Assembly: GCF_030867095.1 (NCBI RefSeq)
Contig: NC_081835.1
Location: forward strand, 42,267,892 to 42,331,891
Direction of reading: 5' to 3'
Source: Alligator mississippiensis
Lineage: Eukaryota; Chordata; Crocodylia; Alligatoridae
DNA length: 64,000 nucleotides
The notes under the pieces are model-generated. The model was not told where the DNA came from. It saw only the letters and a list, made by a program, of their open reading frames with translations, and searched no databases. Position numbers and translations under genes: made by a program. Numbering within the stretch: the stretch's first letter is position 1; every line of letters starts with the position of its first letter. Positions 54,410-64,000 of the stretch are shown here, in pieces.

Positions 54410-56886
54410 TGGATAGCACCCTTTCTGCTGCTGCAGGCTGCAGTCCTCTGTGCTTCTTGGTGCAGAGCCCCTCCAGGCTGCATGTGTTCTCTGCCAGTGG
54501 TTGTACCAGCCTCCCACTACTACCCTTGTGCATGTGCACAGTAAGGGACAGGTCACAGTGAACTGCATGTTGGCTCAATAGCCATGAGGTTGGTAGCCAG
54601 AGGAGGAGGAGGCTGTGCCTTGCCATGGAAGGGGGGCAAAAGAGATTGCCCTTTTCAGTGGGTGTTCCCCAGTCCACTGTGCCTGCATACACCATGGCCC
54701 TGAGCAAGGGGCTGAAGGGGAACCCTTTGGGATGACTCAGGCTATCTATACCACCGAGCCTGATACGATAGCCTTGGTAACAAGCATTCCTACTATCCAC
54801 TTCTTCCCTCACATATGGGAATTGGTACAGAGCCAGAGGATGTGGTGCTCTGGTGTGGTTTTCTGTGAACTTCCACAGAGGTGGCTGCCATTGGCATAGG
54901 TGCTCCCCAGGTCAAGTGTTCAAAATGGAGAGGGCTAAGTGCCCAAGATCATGACTCCACTTTGGACACCCTCTGTCCTGGCAAGACACATAGCAATAGA
55001 AGAAGCCAGGTGCCAGCTGTTCTCAGAGACTGGTCCTGGCAAGCCCTGCCAGTGCAGCTGTGGTTCTAACCCTTCTTCATCTGGTTGGCAGTGACCTTGG
55101 CACCCCTTACTGAAGCAAGCCCTTGTATGCAGCTGTCTGCTGAATACTTCTCCCCTCACGCCCCCTGCTTAGCGCTGGCGGGGAACAGCACATAATTGCA
55201 GCTCCACTTCCCTTTCACACGCTGCCTCACAGCCTTTCTTTCGCCTTCGCTCAGAGTTGAGAAGTTCCAGCACTACATTGTTGCTTGTCCTTATTTCCTC
55301 TTTAGCAACAGCAGCTTCACAGAACAAATCCCCTTAGCATAATAAAGCAGACCCTGGGCCTTCACCTCAGCTCTCTCTGCTCACTTGTCCTCTGGGCAAA
55401 TTACCAGTGACTCCTTTCACTCACAAGATATTAGAATAGTTCCAGCTGGCTAGTAGCAGTGTCACCAGGTTTCCTTAGCATGAACAAGCTGCACAGCTTT
55501 AAGCAATCTAAAAGCCTCTGGCCAAACGCTGCCTTCAAAAGCCAAACTATTCCCAGACCTGATGATTGTCCAAGCAGCTGATTAGGCCTGTCACAGATTA
55601 TTCATGTCACCGATAGCTGTCCATGCCCCTAATTAGCTGCGTCCCTGATGCACACTTCCCACCCTCTCTCTTGCTCTGTAATTTTGCGCGCTGCCTCAGC
55701 CTTACATCACTTTCCAGGCATATTTGATGCTTCTTTGGGAATCCTCCCCCACCATGTGTGGAATCAGTTAGGCTCTTGGAACCACTAGCAAATGGATGCA
55801 AAGGGAAGATGCTAATTCAGGAGTGATGAGCTACATGCACCTCCTTGTCTCTAATACTGTTGCTCTGGGATGAACTTGTGCCCTGCATGCACCAGGCACA
55901 CCTGTGGAAACATCATACGTTCACGAGTTGAGCTTATGGCCTATTCCATCAGTTTCCTGATCTCAGCTGCTGGGAGCACCCATAGGTCCCTGTAAGGTGT
56001 TTAGTGGCTGTGTATGGATGACCACTAGGTGGTGCCATAGACATACATTGGCAGGGCTGTCCAACCTCTGAGTTGAAGGCAGGGTAGGTTGACCGCCAAG
56101 GGGTCACATGCTTCAAGGGCCCCCATCACCACCTCCATTAAGCTGTACTGTGCCATGGGCTCCTTGCATCTTGTAGGCTGGGGTGTACCATGCTGCACAA
56201 ACCCTTGTGGCCTGCATTGGCCTGTGGGCCACCACAGGTTAGTTAAGGCACAGCTTTCAGGAAACCATAGGGCTCCCAGCATGCCTGCCCCAGCCCAGCT
56301 CGGCCCATCATGGAGATCCATAGGGCAGTGACAAAGGGCTGGGCAGGGCTGGATGGTAATGCTGCGTGTTTTGAGGCATCTCTGTACCTACCTGTTATAC
56401 AGTATTGACCTTTTTATACCAACGAACATCCAGGCATCCTAGATTCTGCATTTCCCAGGCATGGTCCCCTCCAAACTCACCCGAATGTCCCTCTATCTGC
56501 CATCGCCCCCAGCAACCTCACCCTGTTGACTCAAGTTCCCTGCAATTGACACTAGATGTGTCCACGTGGCACTCTGTACCTCTCCTGCAAGGCTGGGCCA
56601 TGCAGAGGTAGGAGACCCTGCCATGGCCAGAACTGACTGAGCTGCGCTATTGCACATCTGCCCTGCAGTGCTCTCTCCAAGGTGGGCTGCCATCAACAGA
56701 CATGGACTGGATCCCCAGTCCTCTGGCAAAGCAGAGGGGACAAGACTGAACCAAGGCTTCTGGTTAATTGGATGCCTACTTCTATTTGGCTCAAATATTG
56801 GCTGCCAGGATCACATCCTGGCTACTTCTCACCCCAGTGTCAACTCTTCCCCACCACATTGCCAAGGCAGCAAGATGAGGGTAGAG
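54408..56886. other. Unrecognised stretch
   Basis: About 2.5 kb with short incidental frames only. The 168-codon minus frame at 54306-54812 runs into the CA repeat and shows no domain. Confidence 0.35.
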
Positions 56887-57058
56887 AAGGGGTGGGCAAT
56901 TATTTTGGGTGGAGGGCCACTTAATGAGTTTTGGTGAGCTGTGGATGGCCACACACATAAAATCTTTCAGAAAATAGCATTTTAACAAATTATAGATAAA
57001 AAAAAATCATATACTAAAAATCAAAAATCTACAATAACTTATTTTAATTTTATTTTTT

Positions 57059-57767
57059 TTAAATGTCCTGATTTTTGCTCTTTTGAGTACTGCATATAGA
57101 GGTTGACACAGATTCAAAGAAGTTTAGAGCTGGAAGAGACCTCATGAGATCATCGGATCTGTCCCCCCTGCTCTGGGCAGAAAAGACTGCTGGGGTCAAA
57201 TAACCCCAGCAAGGTGTGTGTCCAGTCTCCTTTTGAAGATCTCTAGGGTAGGTGCCTGCACCACCCCCACTGGGAGTCTGTTCCAGGGTCTGGTCACACA
57301 AACCATGAAGAATGTTTTCCTTATCCAATCTGAAACCTTCTTCTAGGAGTTTATGACCATTGCTCTTGGTTTTCCCCTGGGGCACTTTGGTGAATAGTTG
57401 TTCACCTAGTCCCTGATGCTCTCCCATGATATATTCGTAAGCTGACACCAAATCCCCCTGAAGTCTTCTCTTTTCTAGGCTGAACAGTTCCATATCTGTC
57501 AACCTTGTCTCATATGGCTTACTCTTCAGGCTTCTAATCATACAAGTGGCTTTTCTCTGGACTCTCTCAAGCTTCTCTACATCCTTCTTGAAGCGTGGCA
57601 CCCAGAACTGGACACAGTACTCCAGCTGCAGCCTCACCAATGCCACATAAGCAAAACTAAGGAAGTTATTCTCTTGCTCTAAGATGCACTGATTGATGCA
57701 TGCCAGTGTGTTGTTTGCTCTGCTAATTGTAGTATCACCCTGGTGGCTCATTAATTTTATGGTCAAC
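57059..57767 (-). pseudogene. CR1-F ORF2 remnant: C-terminus
   Basis: Minus frame giving ISRANNTLACINQCILEQ and LQLEYCVQFWVPRFKKDVEKL, then LFSLEKRRLQGDLVSAYEYI, all typical of the CR1 ORF2 C-terminus, ending near FRLDKENILHGL where a frameshift precedes the 3' UTR. The N-terminal residues of the open frame up to 57796 come from the adjoining LTR and are not part of the LINE. Confidence 0.85.
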
Positions 57768-58856
57768 TGTGGCAGAGCACAGGGTGCTCCTGCCACTTTA
57801 AGGGCCTGGAGCTGGCAGCCTCCAGGTGCCTGATTAGGGCAGCCATTTTGGGGCCTATATAAACCAGGCAGTTTGGCTGCAGGAGGTCAGGTAGCAACAT
57901 TGTCTGGCCTTAGGGCTGCTGTGTACAACTTGGAGGTAAGGGGGAGCTGCAAGGGGTTGGCAGGAGGCTCCTGATCCTGGGCATGACCTGAAACTGCACT
58001 CTGCTGGGAATGGGTGGTCTGGTGGGGCTCTCAGTGGCGCGGGAGCCCCCAGGAAATTCCAGGCCATTTATCACCCCAGTGAAAGGCGAGTCAGGGCGCC
58101 TTAACCCCTAGCTCCCACCACCACCGGGTGGGTGACCCCTGAGTTGGAGAAGGGCCGAGAGGGCCAGTGTTTCTGAGGGGCCCAGAGAGGGCGGACCCCG
58201 AGAGTGGGAGTGATGTGGGCGAGGTGCCGCGGTTGCTCCTAGGAGGAAGGGAGTAGTGGCACGGTGAGGCCCAGTGTTAGTGAGTGGCTAGAGAGACCCA
58301 GCCCGAAGGGGAGAGTCCCCTCGACTGGCCCATGCTGGGGCCAGGACCAGTGAGGGTCAAAAGGACCGGGGGCCCACCGCGAGGGGTCCCGACTGGCCTT
58401 GAGGTGGGTCAGGGCTAGGTAGCCCAAGGTTCCGGGGGAACCACACCCGAGAGGGGAACAAGGCTTCGGGGGGGTGAGGTAGCCCAGATGACGGCGGAGT
58501 GGCTGCCTGAGTAGAGAAGACCATAGTGGGGTCGCGTAGAAGATTCTGGGGCCCAGTGTGGGGCCGGTGAGATGTTGAACACCATGATGCCATCTGCGAG
58601 GCTTGGGCTGTGGTATTAGGGGAGGTTGGAGCCGCAGAGCGCCCCTGGGCATCGGGGTAGTCGAAGGGCAGCCTCCCGCTTAATTAACATCCTAACTGAA
58701 CTCATTATCATCAAAGGCGTGGCGGGTGAGATGAGCGGGCGGTTGCCCAGAGACAGGTGGGCGGGCCATGAAGAGCTTGGCCCTGAGTAGGCCTGCTGTC
58801 ACGGTGACAGGCGGGCGGGCCACAGAGTTCAGCCCCAGGAGGCCCCCCCTGTCACA
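57768..58856 (+). mobile_element. Solo LTR, 1089 bp, inside CR1-F
   Basis: Begins TGTGGCAGAGCACAGG and ends CCCCTGTCACA, with TG...CA ends. The flanks TCAAC (57763-57767) and TCAAC (58857-58861) are an exact 5-bp target duplication, and deleting one copy with the element restores the CR1 sequence. A TATA box TATATAAA lies at 57857-57864, giving the plus orientation. 58.0-58.7 kb is CpG-rich. It shares the TGTGGCAG start with the LTR at 8442. No internal region, so probably a solo LTR. Confidence 0.88.
57857..57864 (+). promoter_or_regulatory. TATA box of the LTR
   Basis: GCCTATATAAACC is an excellent TATA match, about 90 bp after the LTR start. The CpG-rich region lies downstream. Confidence 0.65.
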
Positions 58857-58861
58857 TCAAC

Positions 58862-59480
58862 TATGACCCCCAGATCCCTTTTGGACATGGTGTTAGCTAG
58901 CAGAGCATCACCAAGCCTGTAAGTTTGTTGCGCATTTTCCCTTTCCAGGTGGATAACTTTACACTTCTCAGTGTTGAACAGCTTCTGGTTCTGGTCCACC
59001 CAGCTAACTAATCTGTCTAGGTCCTCCCGGATCATCAGCCTACTCTGAGGCATGGCTGCACTTCCCCACAGCTTAGTGTCATCGGCAAACTTTGCCAGTG
59101 TGTGTTTCAGCCCCACATCCAGATCACTGATGAAGTCCAAGTATTAAACCCTGGAGGACCCCACTGGCTACCTTCCACCAGGTTGACACAGATCTGTCTA
59201 TTAGTACTCTCTGGGTTTGACCCCACAGCTAGTTTTCTACCCATCTGACTGTAGAATTGGTGAGCTCCTAGTCCCCTAGTTTTACCTTGAGAGCCCCACG
59301 GGACACCAAGTCAGAGGCCTTCCTAAAGTCCAAGTAAATGACATCGACCTAATCTCCCTTATTCAGATGGTGAGTAACCTGGTTGCAGAAGGAGATGAGG
59401 TTAGTCAGACATGACCTACCCATGACAAAACCATGCTGGCTGTCATTTGGAATTTTGCCTTCTACTAGCTTTTTATTGTC
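58862..59480 (-). pseudogene. CR1-F ORF2 remnant: RT core
   Basis: 59140-58862 encodes KFADDTKLWG (motif C intact) and LGDALLANTMSKRDLGVI. 59480-59349 encodes DSQHGFVMGRSCLTNLISF, the segment before motif A. The part between them, with motifs A and B, is out of frame. Stops and indels make it inactive. Confidence 0.83.
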
Positions 59481-59566
59481 CCGGGAGAAAACGGGGGGAA
59501 AGACCCCGGACAAGAAAAGAAAATTACGAGAGGCAGAGGGCACAGGAGAGAGAGAAACAAACAAAC

Positions 59567-60235
59567 ATGGAAGATAAAACAAGAAAAAAACACTTGCCTT
59601 CAACAGGAGCCGCAACACAGCAGAAACAGAGGGAGAAGCCCGCGTGGCTTATTAGCCGCGTCTTTATTCAGCTGAGACCGGACGGTGACGTCACCAGCAG
59701 TCCCCATCCGGCAGCAATAAAATTGGCTGACAGACAAGGAAGGGGAGGAGGGAGGACAGACCTGGGGAGTGTGGGGATGCCAGGCTCACTCCGGGATTCG
59801 CACTGGGAGGAAGGAGCAGTGAGCAAGGAGCCAGAGGAGGCTCCTGACACTAACCTCAGCAACAGCAGCCGGGAACAGACCGCCAGCACTGGAGGTGAGC
59901 AGGAAGCAACCCCGGCAGCCTGCGAAGGGACCAGTAGTAGGGAAAGCAGCGAAGGGCGTGCAAGGATTATCACCACAGCGGGTGGGAGTATCGGGGGTTG
60001 TGGGGAGGAGGAGGAGCTGTACCTGGCAAGAGACCCCCAGCAGAAGCAGACAGAAGGACTGCAGAGGATAAAGGCACTGACCCTGAGCATGGGAGAAAGC
60101 CAGCCGCTCGTTGGGGAACGGCAAGGCACTTGGATAGGGACACTCCGGAAGGGAGAGGAGCGAGGCAGCTCAGAGCTTATAGAGGCAGGGGAAGGGAGGA
60201 CCCAAGCAGGAGGTCAGCTCCCAGCCAGACCATAG
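59567..60235 (+). CDS. Hypothetical 222-codon open frame in the unclassified insertion
   Basis: Starts at ATG 59567 with a favourable context (A at -3, G at +4). The frame is open further upstream to 59447, but that part is CR1 antisense sequence and was left out. The peptide begins MEDKTRKKHLPSTG, is basic and Gln-rich at first (QQKQREK), then rich in Gly, Glu, Ser and Arg (REQTASTGGEQEATPAACEG, GGCGEEEELYLARD). No domain, zinc knuckle, membrane segment or signal peptide is seen. Low-complexity, disordered composition fits a retroelement ORF1 or gag-like leader, or chance in GC-rich DNA. I do not recognise it. Confidence 0.25.
   Translation: MEDKTRKKHLPSTGAATQQKQREKPAWLISRVFIQLRPDGDVTSSPHPAAIKLADRQGRGGGRTDLGSVGMPGSLRDSHWEEGAVSKEPEEAPDTNLSNSSREQTASTGGEQEATPAACEGTSSRESSEGRARIITTAGGSIGGCGEEEELYLARDPQQKQTEGLQRIKALTLSMGESQPLVGERQGTWIGTLRKGEERGSSELIEAGEGRTQAGGQLPARP
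59684..59695. promoter_or_regulatory. Perfect CRE palindrome
   Basis: GGTGACGTCACC is a 12-bp perfect palindrome holding the full CRE core TGACGTCA bound by CREB/ATF factors. It lies inside the open frame at 59567-60235, so if active it would drive a transcript starting within the insertion. Confidence 0.6.
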
Positions 60236-60990
60236 AGGACTCAGCTCCCAGGGTCTCTGACACCAGAGACCTGGGAAGGGGTCATTTTGTGTTTTTCTTT
60301 TTGTGTTTCTTTTGAGTTTCCCTGTGCAAAGGGGTTGAGGAGCAGAAAGCTGTGCAGAGAGATGTGGTGAAGTCCATAGGGTGGCACGTGGGATTAAGGC
60401 CTCGGGGAAAAGCTCCCCCTAGATGAGTACAGATGCCACAAGCAAGACCTGGGGATGTATATAACCTAGGACGGAATAACTGAATCTGTCTCGGAAGCTA
60501 GTATCCAGGGTAGGAGAGAAATTGAGAGGCTCCACGGTAGTGAAAGAAGAGGTACTTGGTCACAAAGACGGGACAACCCATTGACGTGGCGTGAGGATGG
60601 GGTGTAGGGGTGGCAGAGCCCCGCTAGTGACCACCAGGCCGACTGCACCGTAGAAGATCCCCGGGTAGTCATTTCCCCCCACTGGGAAACATTCAAGTCA
60701 TGGCAGGAGAGATCGGGGAAGGATTCCTGCAGAGGGAACATCAACTTGGCTTTTTGCGGAAGGCTGCAGGGCATACATCCCTCAGTGGGTGAGCCAAGGC
60801 AGCATGTGACCGATTACTTGAGACCCAGTGATCACAATCATATATGGACTCCTTGAGAAATTTTTCAAGGCTTTTTCCTGGGATTGAGGTCAGGCTGATC
60901 AGCCTGTAGTTCCCTGGTCCTCTCTCCTCCCCTTCTTAAAGATGGCCCAACACTGGCCCTCTTCTAGTCTTCTGGGACCTCTCCTGAGTG

Positions 60991-61668
60991 TCATGAATTC
61001 TCAAAGAGGTTCATCAGCAGTCCTGCAATAACTTTGGCTAGTTCATTCAGCACTCTTGGATGGAGTTCATCCGGTCCTGTTGACTTGCAGATATCCAGCC
61101 TCTCTAGATATTCTTTCACCAGCTCTACATTGACTGTTGGTAGGTGATCATCCCTACTGTGACCATTCTGTGTCATATTTGCATTTGGCAGGCTATCACT
61201 CTTAGCCTGGTGTAATACAAATGCGAAGTACTTGTTCAGGAGTTCAGTTTTCTCCTCGGTGTTGGTGATCAGATGTCCAGATGCATTGAGCAGTGGTCCC
61301 ACACTTCCACTGGTTTTCCTCCTGTTATCTGCATACCTATAGAAGGACTTCTTATTGTCCTTGATTTCAGTTGCTAACCTGAATTTGGTCACTGCCTTTG
61401 CTTTTGTAATCTGCCCTCTATGGGTGTGGGCCAATCTTACATAGTTCTCCTTGGGACCTATTCCTAGCTTCCATTGTTGGTAAGCCTCCTTTTTCTTTTT
61501 CAGAAGATCTGCGACTTCCCTATTGAGCCAAGATGGCCTCCTGGCCCTTGCGTCACCTTTTTTTGCGTACAGGTATGGACAACTTCTGTGCACCAAGTAT
61601 CGTATCCTTGAGAAATGACCACTCTTCATCCATACTCTTTCCCTGCAGTCCATGATCTCATAGGGCAT
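60991..61668 (-). pseudogene. CR1-F ORF2 remnant: linker and start of RT
   Basis: A 225-codon frame. Seen: ARRPSWLNREVADLLKKKKE and ATEIKDNKKSFYRYADNRRK (linker), LLNKYFAFV, then LERLDICKSTGPDELHPRVL, the conserved run before the RT fingers. It ends at FENS where the family continues with a GQVPxDWK stretch, which follows in another frame at 60990-60840. Confidence 0.87.
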
Positions 61669-62180
61669 TACTCACTAAAGTCCTTAGCTTATTAAAATCA
61701 GCTTTCTTAAAGTCAAATATTTGTACCTTACTGACGGGATTTCCCAGCCCTACGATGGACAGTGAAAGTGATAATGTTGTGCTCATTTACTGCCTAGGTT
61801 ACCCTCATTTGTTAGATCACTCACCTGGTTGTCCCCCTTGGCCATATTTTTCAATCACATCATGTAGTGAATGGTCTTCCTTTGGGCTTTGTTTGCCAGG
61901 TTAAGCAGTATTCTAGATCTCTTAATGTTATAAGCGGTGATTCCTGCCAAGATGAACATGTTTTCCTGTTCTGTGTATACCAGATGAAAGACGTATACCT
62001 TCCCATGGTGCAACCTCTGAGTAGCTGAAGAGTCCATTCCACAGCAAAATGAAATACATCATCAAGACAAGTTCAGAACGGATACAGTCAATTGACAGGC
62101 ACCCACCTGTGGGCCGGATTCAATTAGTTGGCCACCTGGATCTGCACCACGGGCCATATTTTGCCCACCCCCATTGTAGA

Positions 62181-63522
62181 GCCTCTGTGGATGGCCAGGT
62201 CCCAGAGCAGGAGCTGACTGATCAGCCTGAGTCCTCCTTTGATGTCCTCCAGGTGTGTCTCCTGGCTGCAGACAATGTGTGCACCTGGCTAGGGGGATGT
62301 GCACTTTAGGCCATAGGGATATGAGCACACCTGGCCATGAGGGCTGCGTATGCCCAGCTATAAGGGATGTCTGCATGGGTCCTCACAGGGAGACTGGGGC
62401 TTAGCCAAGCAGTGGAGTCAAGGCTGTGGAAAAATTGGCTTTGCATGAAGACTGCATTTTACCAGCTTTCAAGCAAACAGAAATCCCTTGAGAGAGGACT
62501 GGGCCTCATTTCTACACAGTCCTTGCTCCTTCTGTGAGGGGCCCAGCACCAGCTGCAAGAAAGAGGTAGAACCCTGGGCTGGAGGCAGCCATGGGCCAAC
62601 CTGTTCCCTCCTGGGCCCATGGGTAGGGATGGCTTGTTCTCTAAAGCAGGAAGCTGAAATCCTGGTCCCTGACTTGCATGCCTGGCTGGTCTCTCTAAGC
62701 TCTATAACCAGCCCATTGGGGAGCTCCTGGCCTTCAGGATGCAGGCAGTAAGCTTCTCTGGCTCAGCAGCATCTCCTGTCAAAGTCTTTGCTTTTCCTTG
62801 GCTGTGCTGAACACACTGGAGAAAAGCTGTCCTCTGTGCTGCTATTTCATGCTCCATAGTATTATTCTTAGGATCCTGGGTTAAACTTCAGTAAGGGAGG
62901 CTGGTCTGCCTGCCAGCCAGGCCCCATGGCAAGGCAGTCTCCAGGAGGCTAAGTCTGAACTGGTGGTTCCCAGCTACTTTTGCCAGAGCAACCTCCTGCT
63001 GCTGGCATTCCCACCAGTACCAGGGCTAGCAGGACTGAGCCCTCCACCCTTATTCAGAGCTGCCTAGGCTCTGTATCCCAGCAACAGGGCTCCAGGGGAA
63101 GGAACTGAGTATTGAACCTGCTGGAGTGCTAGCTCACGAGAAAGGCTGACAGGCTGGGAGCTACACTGGGCAGGTGGGCCGCATATCCCAAGCTCAGTGT
63201 GGATGAGTTTGGACTGCAGGGTGGCTTCAGCAGAGTGTGATCATACCCAAGACTTGGTTTTGTGGTAAGTCAAGCTCACAGGCTTTATCAGTTGTCTACT
63301 AATGGGATTTTGCACTGGGTTTGTTTCAAGAGCGCCTGGGAGGGTAGTGGTCAGGCAAAGCAGCTGTGTGCTCCGTGGCTTGTCTGTCCCCAGGCTGGAA
63401 CACAGGAGAGAAGCAGGGAGCTCATGTAGGACACCCAGAATCCCTTGTAGGACAGCAGAGATAGCAAGGGGATTTGGAGCAGAAGCTCTTGAATGAAGAC
63501 AGGCCCTGTGGCGCGCATGCTC
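62181..63522. other. Unrecognised stretch
   Basis: About 1.3 kb with short frames only; no repeat or gene recognised. Confidence 0.35.
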
Positions 63523-63542
63523 GCTCTCTCTCTCTCTCTCTC
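63523..63542. repeat. CT microsatellite
   Basis: Uninterrupted (CT)n, 20 bp, just before the AT repeat. Confidence 0.95.
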
Positions 63543-63549
63543 AAAATTT

Positions 63550-63552
<3 letters not shown>

Positions 63553-63602
<50 letters not shown>
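63553..63602. repeat. AT microsatellite
   Basis: Uninterrupted (AT)n of about 50 bp, a perfect palindrome able to extrude as a cruciform. Confidence 0.97.
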
Positions 63603-63603
<1 letters not shown>

Positions 63604-64000
63604 TTATGACTCACCAGCCTGTGATGTTTGGTATCACCACTAGAGAAGCCCCAAGCCTTAGCCCTGATGCACAGTCCCGGGCTGAACTGGTCCCCACTCT
63701 CCAGTGCTTGGGGCAACATAGCATATGTCCCCGACTGGTGTGTGGCCTTGTCGTCCCAGCCTCTAGTGACATGTGCACATGGCTGCTACTGGAGCACCAT
63801 GCTGAGGGGAAACAGCAGAAGAGACTACAGAGAGCTTTGCCAGAGGCCAGTCACAGGGGAGGTGGGAGTGCAAGTGCAGGATAGGAATGTATTGCCTCCC
63901 AGTTGTCCCTCCTGTTTCTGCTGCTCTGGTTGCTGCCTTGGGCACTCCTTATTCTCTAAACACTGCAGGTCTTGGCTCTGGCATAGGTAAGTGAGGTGCT
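63603..64000. other. Unrecognised end of window
   Basis: About 400 bp. Frames of 120-136 codons cross it but start in the microsatellite or show no domain. Confidence 0.3.

Larger units (their letters stand above)
59481..60834 (+). other. Unclassified insertion in CR1-F, about 1.35 kb
   Basis: It separates two adjacent parts of the CR1-F RT region. I found no matched target duplication or inverted ends. It carries a perfect CRE palindrome at 59684-59695, a long open frame (59567-60235) and TGTATATAACC near 60454. Orientation is given by the open frame only. It could be the 5' part of another retroelement, an LTR retroelement leader or captured host sequence. Confidence 0.5.
57105..61860 (-). 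mobile_element. CR1 LINE copy F, split by two insertions
   Basis: Minus-strand CR1 in pieces 57105-57767, 58862-59480 and about 60835-61860. The 3' end shows CAGATTCAAAGAAGTTTAGA near 57110. It is 5'-truncated in the endonuclease (FKKADFNKLRTLV-like sequence near 61700). The LTR 57768-58856 and an unclassified segment near 59480-60835 interrupt it. Confidence 0.85.
56887..62174. mobile_element. hAT-type element containing CR1-F and further insertions
   Basis: The left part (56887-57100) is homologous to the left end of the element at 25783, sharing GGAGGGCCACTTAATGAGTT and the AT-rich run after it. The right part (about 61860-62174) ends GGGCCATATTTTGCCCACCC and matches the right end of the same relative. 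The left terminus AAGGGGTGGGCAA pairs with the right. GTAGAG occurs at both borders (56881-56886 and 62175-62180), six matches of an expected 8-bp duplication. The interior is occupied by CR1-F. Confidence 0.62.

Noticed and set aside
53943..54544. 157-codon His/Thr-rich proteins through the CA repeat
   Set aside because: Beyond about 54160 the frame is a translation of CA-rich DNA. Only the first 70 or so codons were kept as a candidate.
59447..59566. First 40 codons of the 262-codon frame
   Set aside because: This part is antisense to CR1-F, and a better start ATG lies at 59567.
1..64000. CRISPR arrays, operons or prokaryotic genes
   Set aside because: No regular repeat-spacer pattern, ribosome binding sites or compact gene order. 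All repeats found are eukaryotic transposons or microsatellites.

Overview
The window looks like vertebrate nuclear DNA made almost entirely of transposable elements and non-coding sequence. CR1-type LINEs ending in (ATTCTATG)n or its complement dominate. With them are ancient MIR/CORE-SINE copies, many short hAT-type elements, a decayed BED-finger hAT transposase, LTRs with TG...CA ends, and no L1 or Alu. This combination fits a crocodilian best, a turtle next, but that is an inference from repeat content; no species-specific gene was recognised. There are no operons, rRNA genes or CRISPR arrays.

Layout. 1-745 and 977-4036 hold two minus-strand CR1 copies; the second keeps nearly all of ORF2 (endonuclease plus reverse transcriptase) broken by two frameshifts. 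A 79-bp perfect inverted repeat (4038-4116 / 4968-5046) links its 5' edge to a MIR copy, followed by a palindrome-rich MITE (5126-5382). 5.4-25.8 kb is mostly unrecognised DNA with a solo LTR (8442-9389), MIR fragments, a GC-rich minisatellite-like repeat (11.55-12.0 kb), an LTR-like promoter region (13.76-15.06 kb), two small hAT elements (15171-15397, 17875-18050) and a tRNA-like SINE pair (21.4-21.9 kb). 25783-27372 is a larger hAT-type element. 27.6-31.1 kb is a third minus-strand CR1 that also keeps the ORF1 esterase region. 31-36 kb is mostly unrecognised.

36.28-49.41 kb is the structural highlight. One old plus-strand CR1 is split into five pieces by four insertions: a MITE that itself holds a younger CR1, a decayed autonomous hAT, an LTR-like element and a second MITE. 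When these are removed the LINE reading frame continues at each junction. A second tower lies at 56.89-62.17 kb: a hAT element contains a CR1, which contains a 1089-bp LTR and an unclassified 1.35-kb insertion with a 222-codon open frame. 49.4-56.9 kb holds another old CR1 split by a hAT with a perfect 8-bp target duplication, and one stretch (53.4-54.2 kb) that may be host coding sequence with a good splice acceptor and a membrane segment. The window ends in CT and AT microsatellites.

No complete functional gene can be supported. The coding remnants are dead retrotransposon or transposase ORFs. The two non-TE coding candidates (53943-54160 plus, 59567-60235 plus) are tentative.
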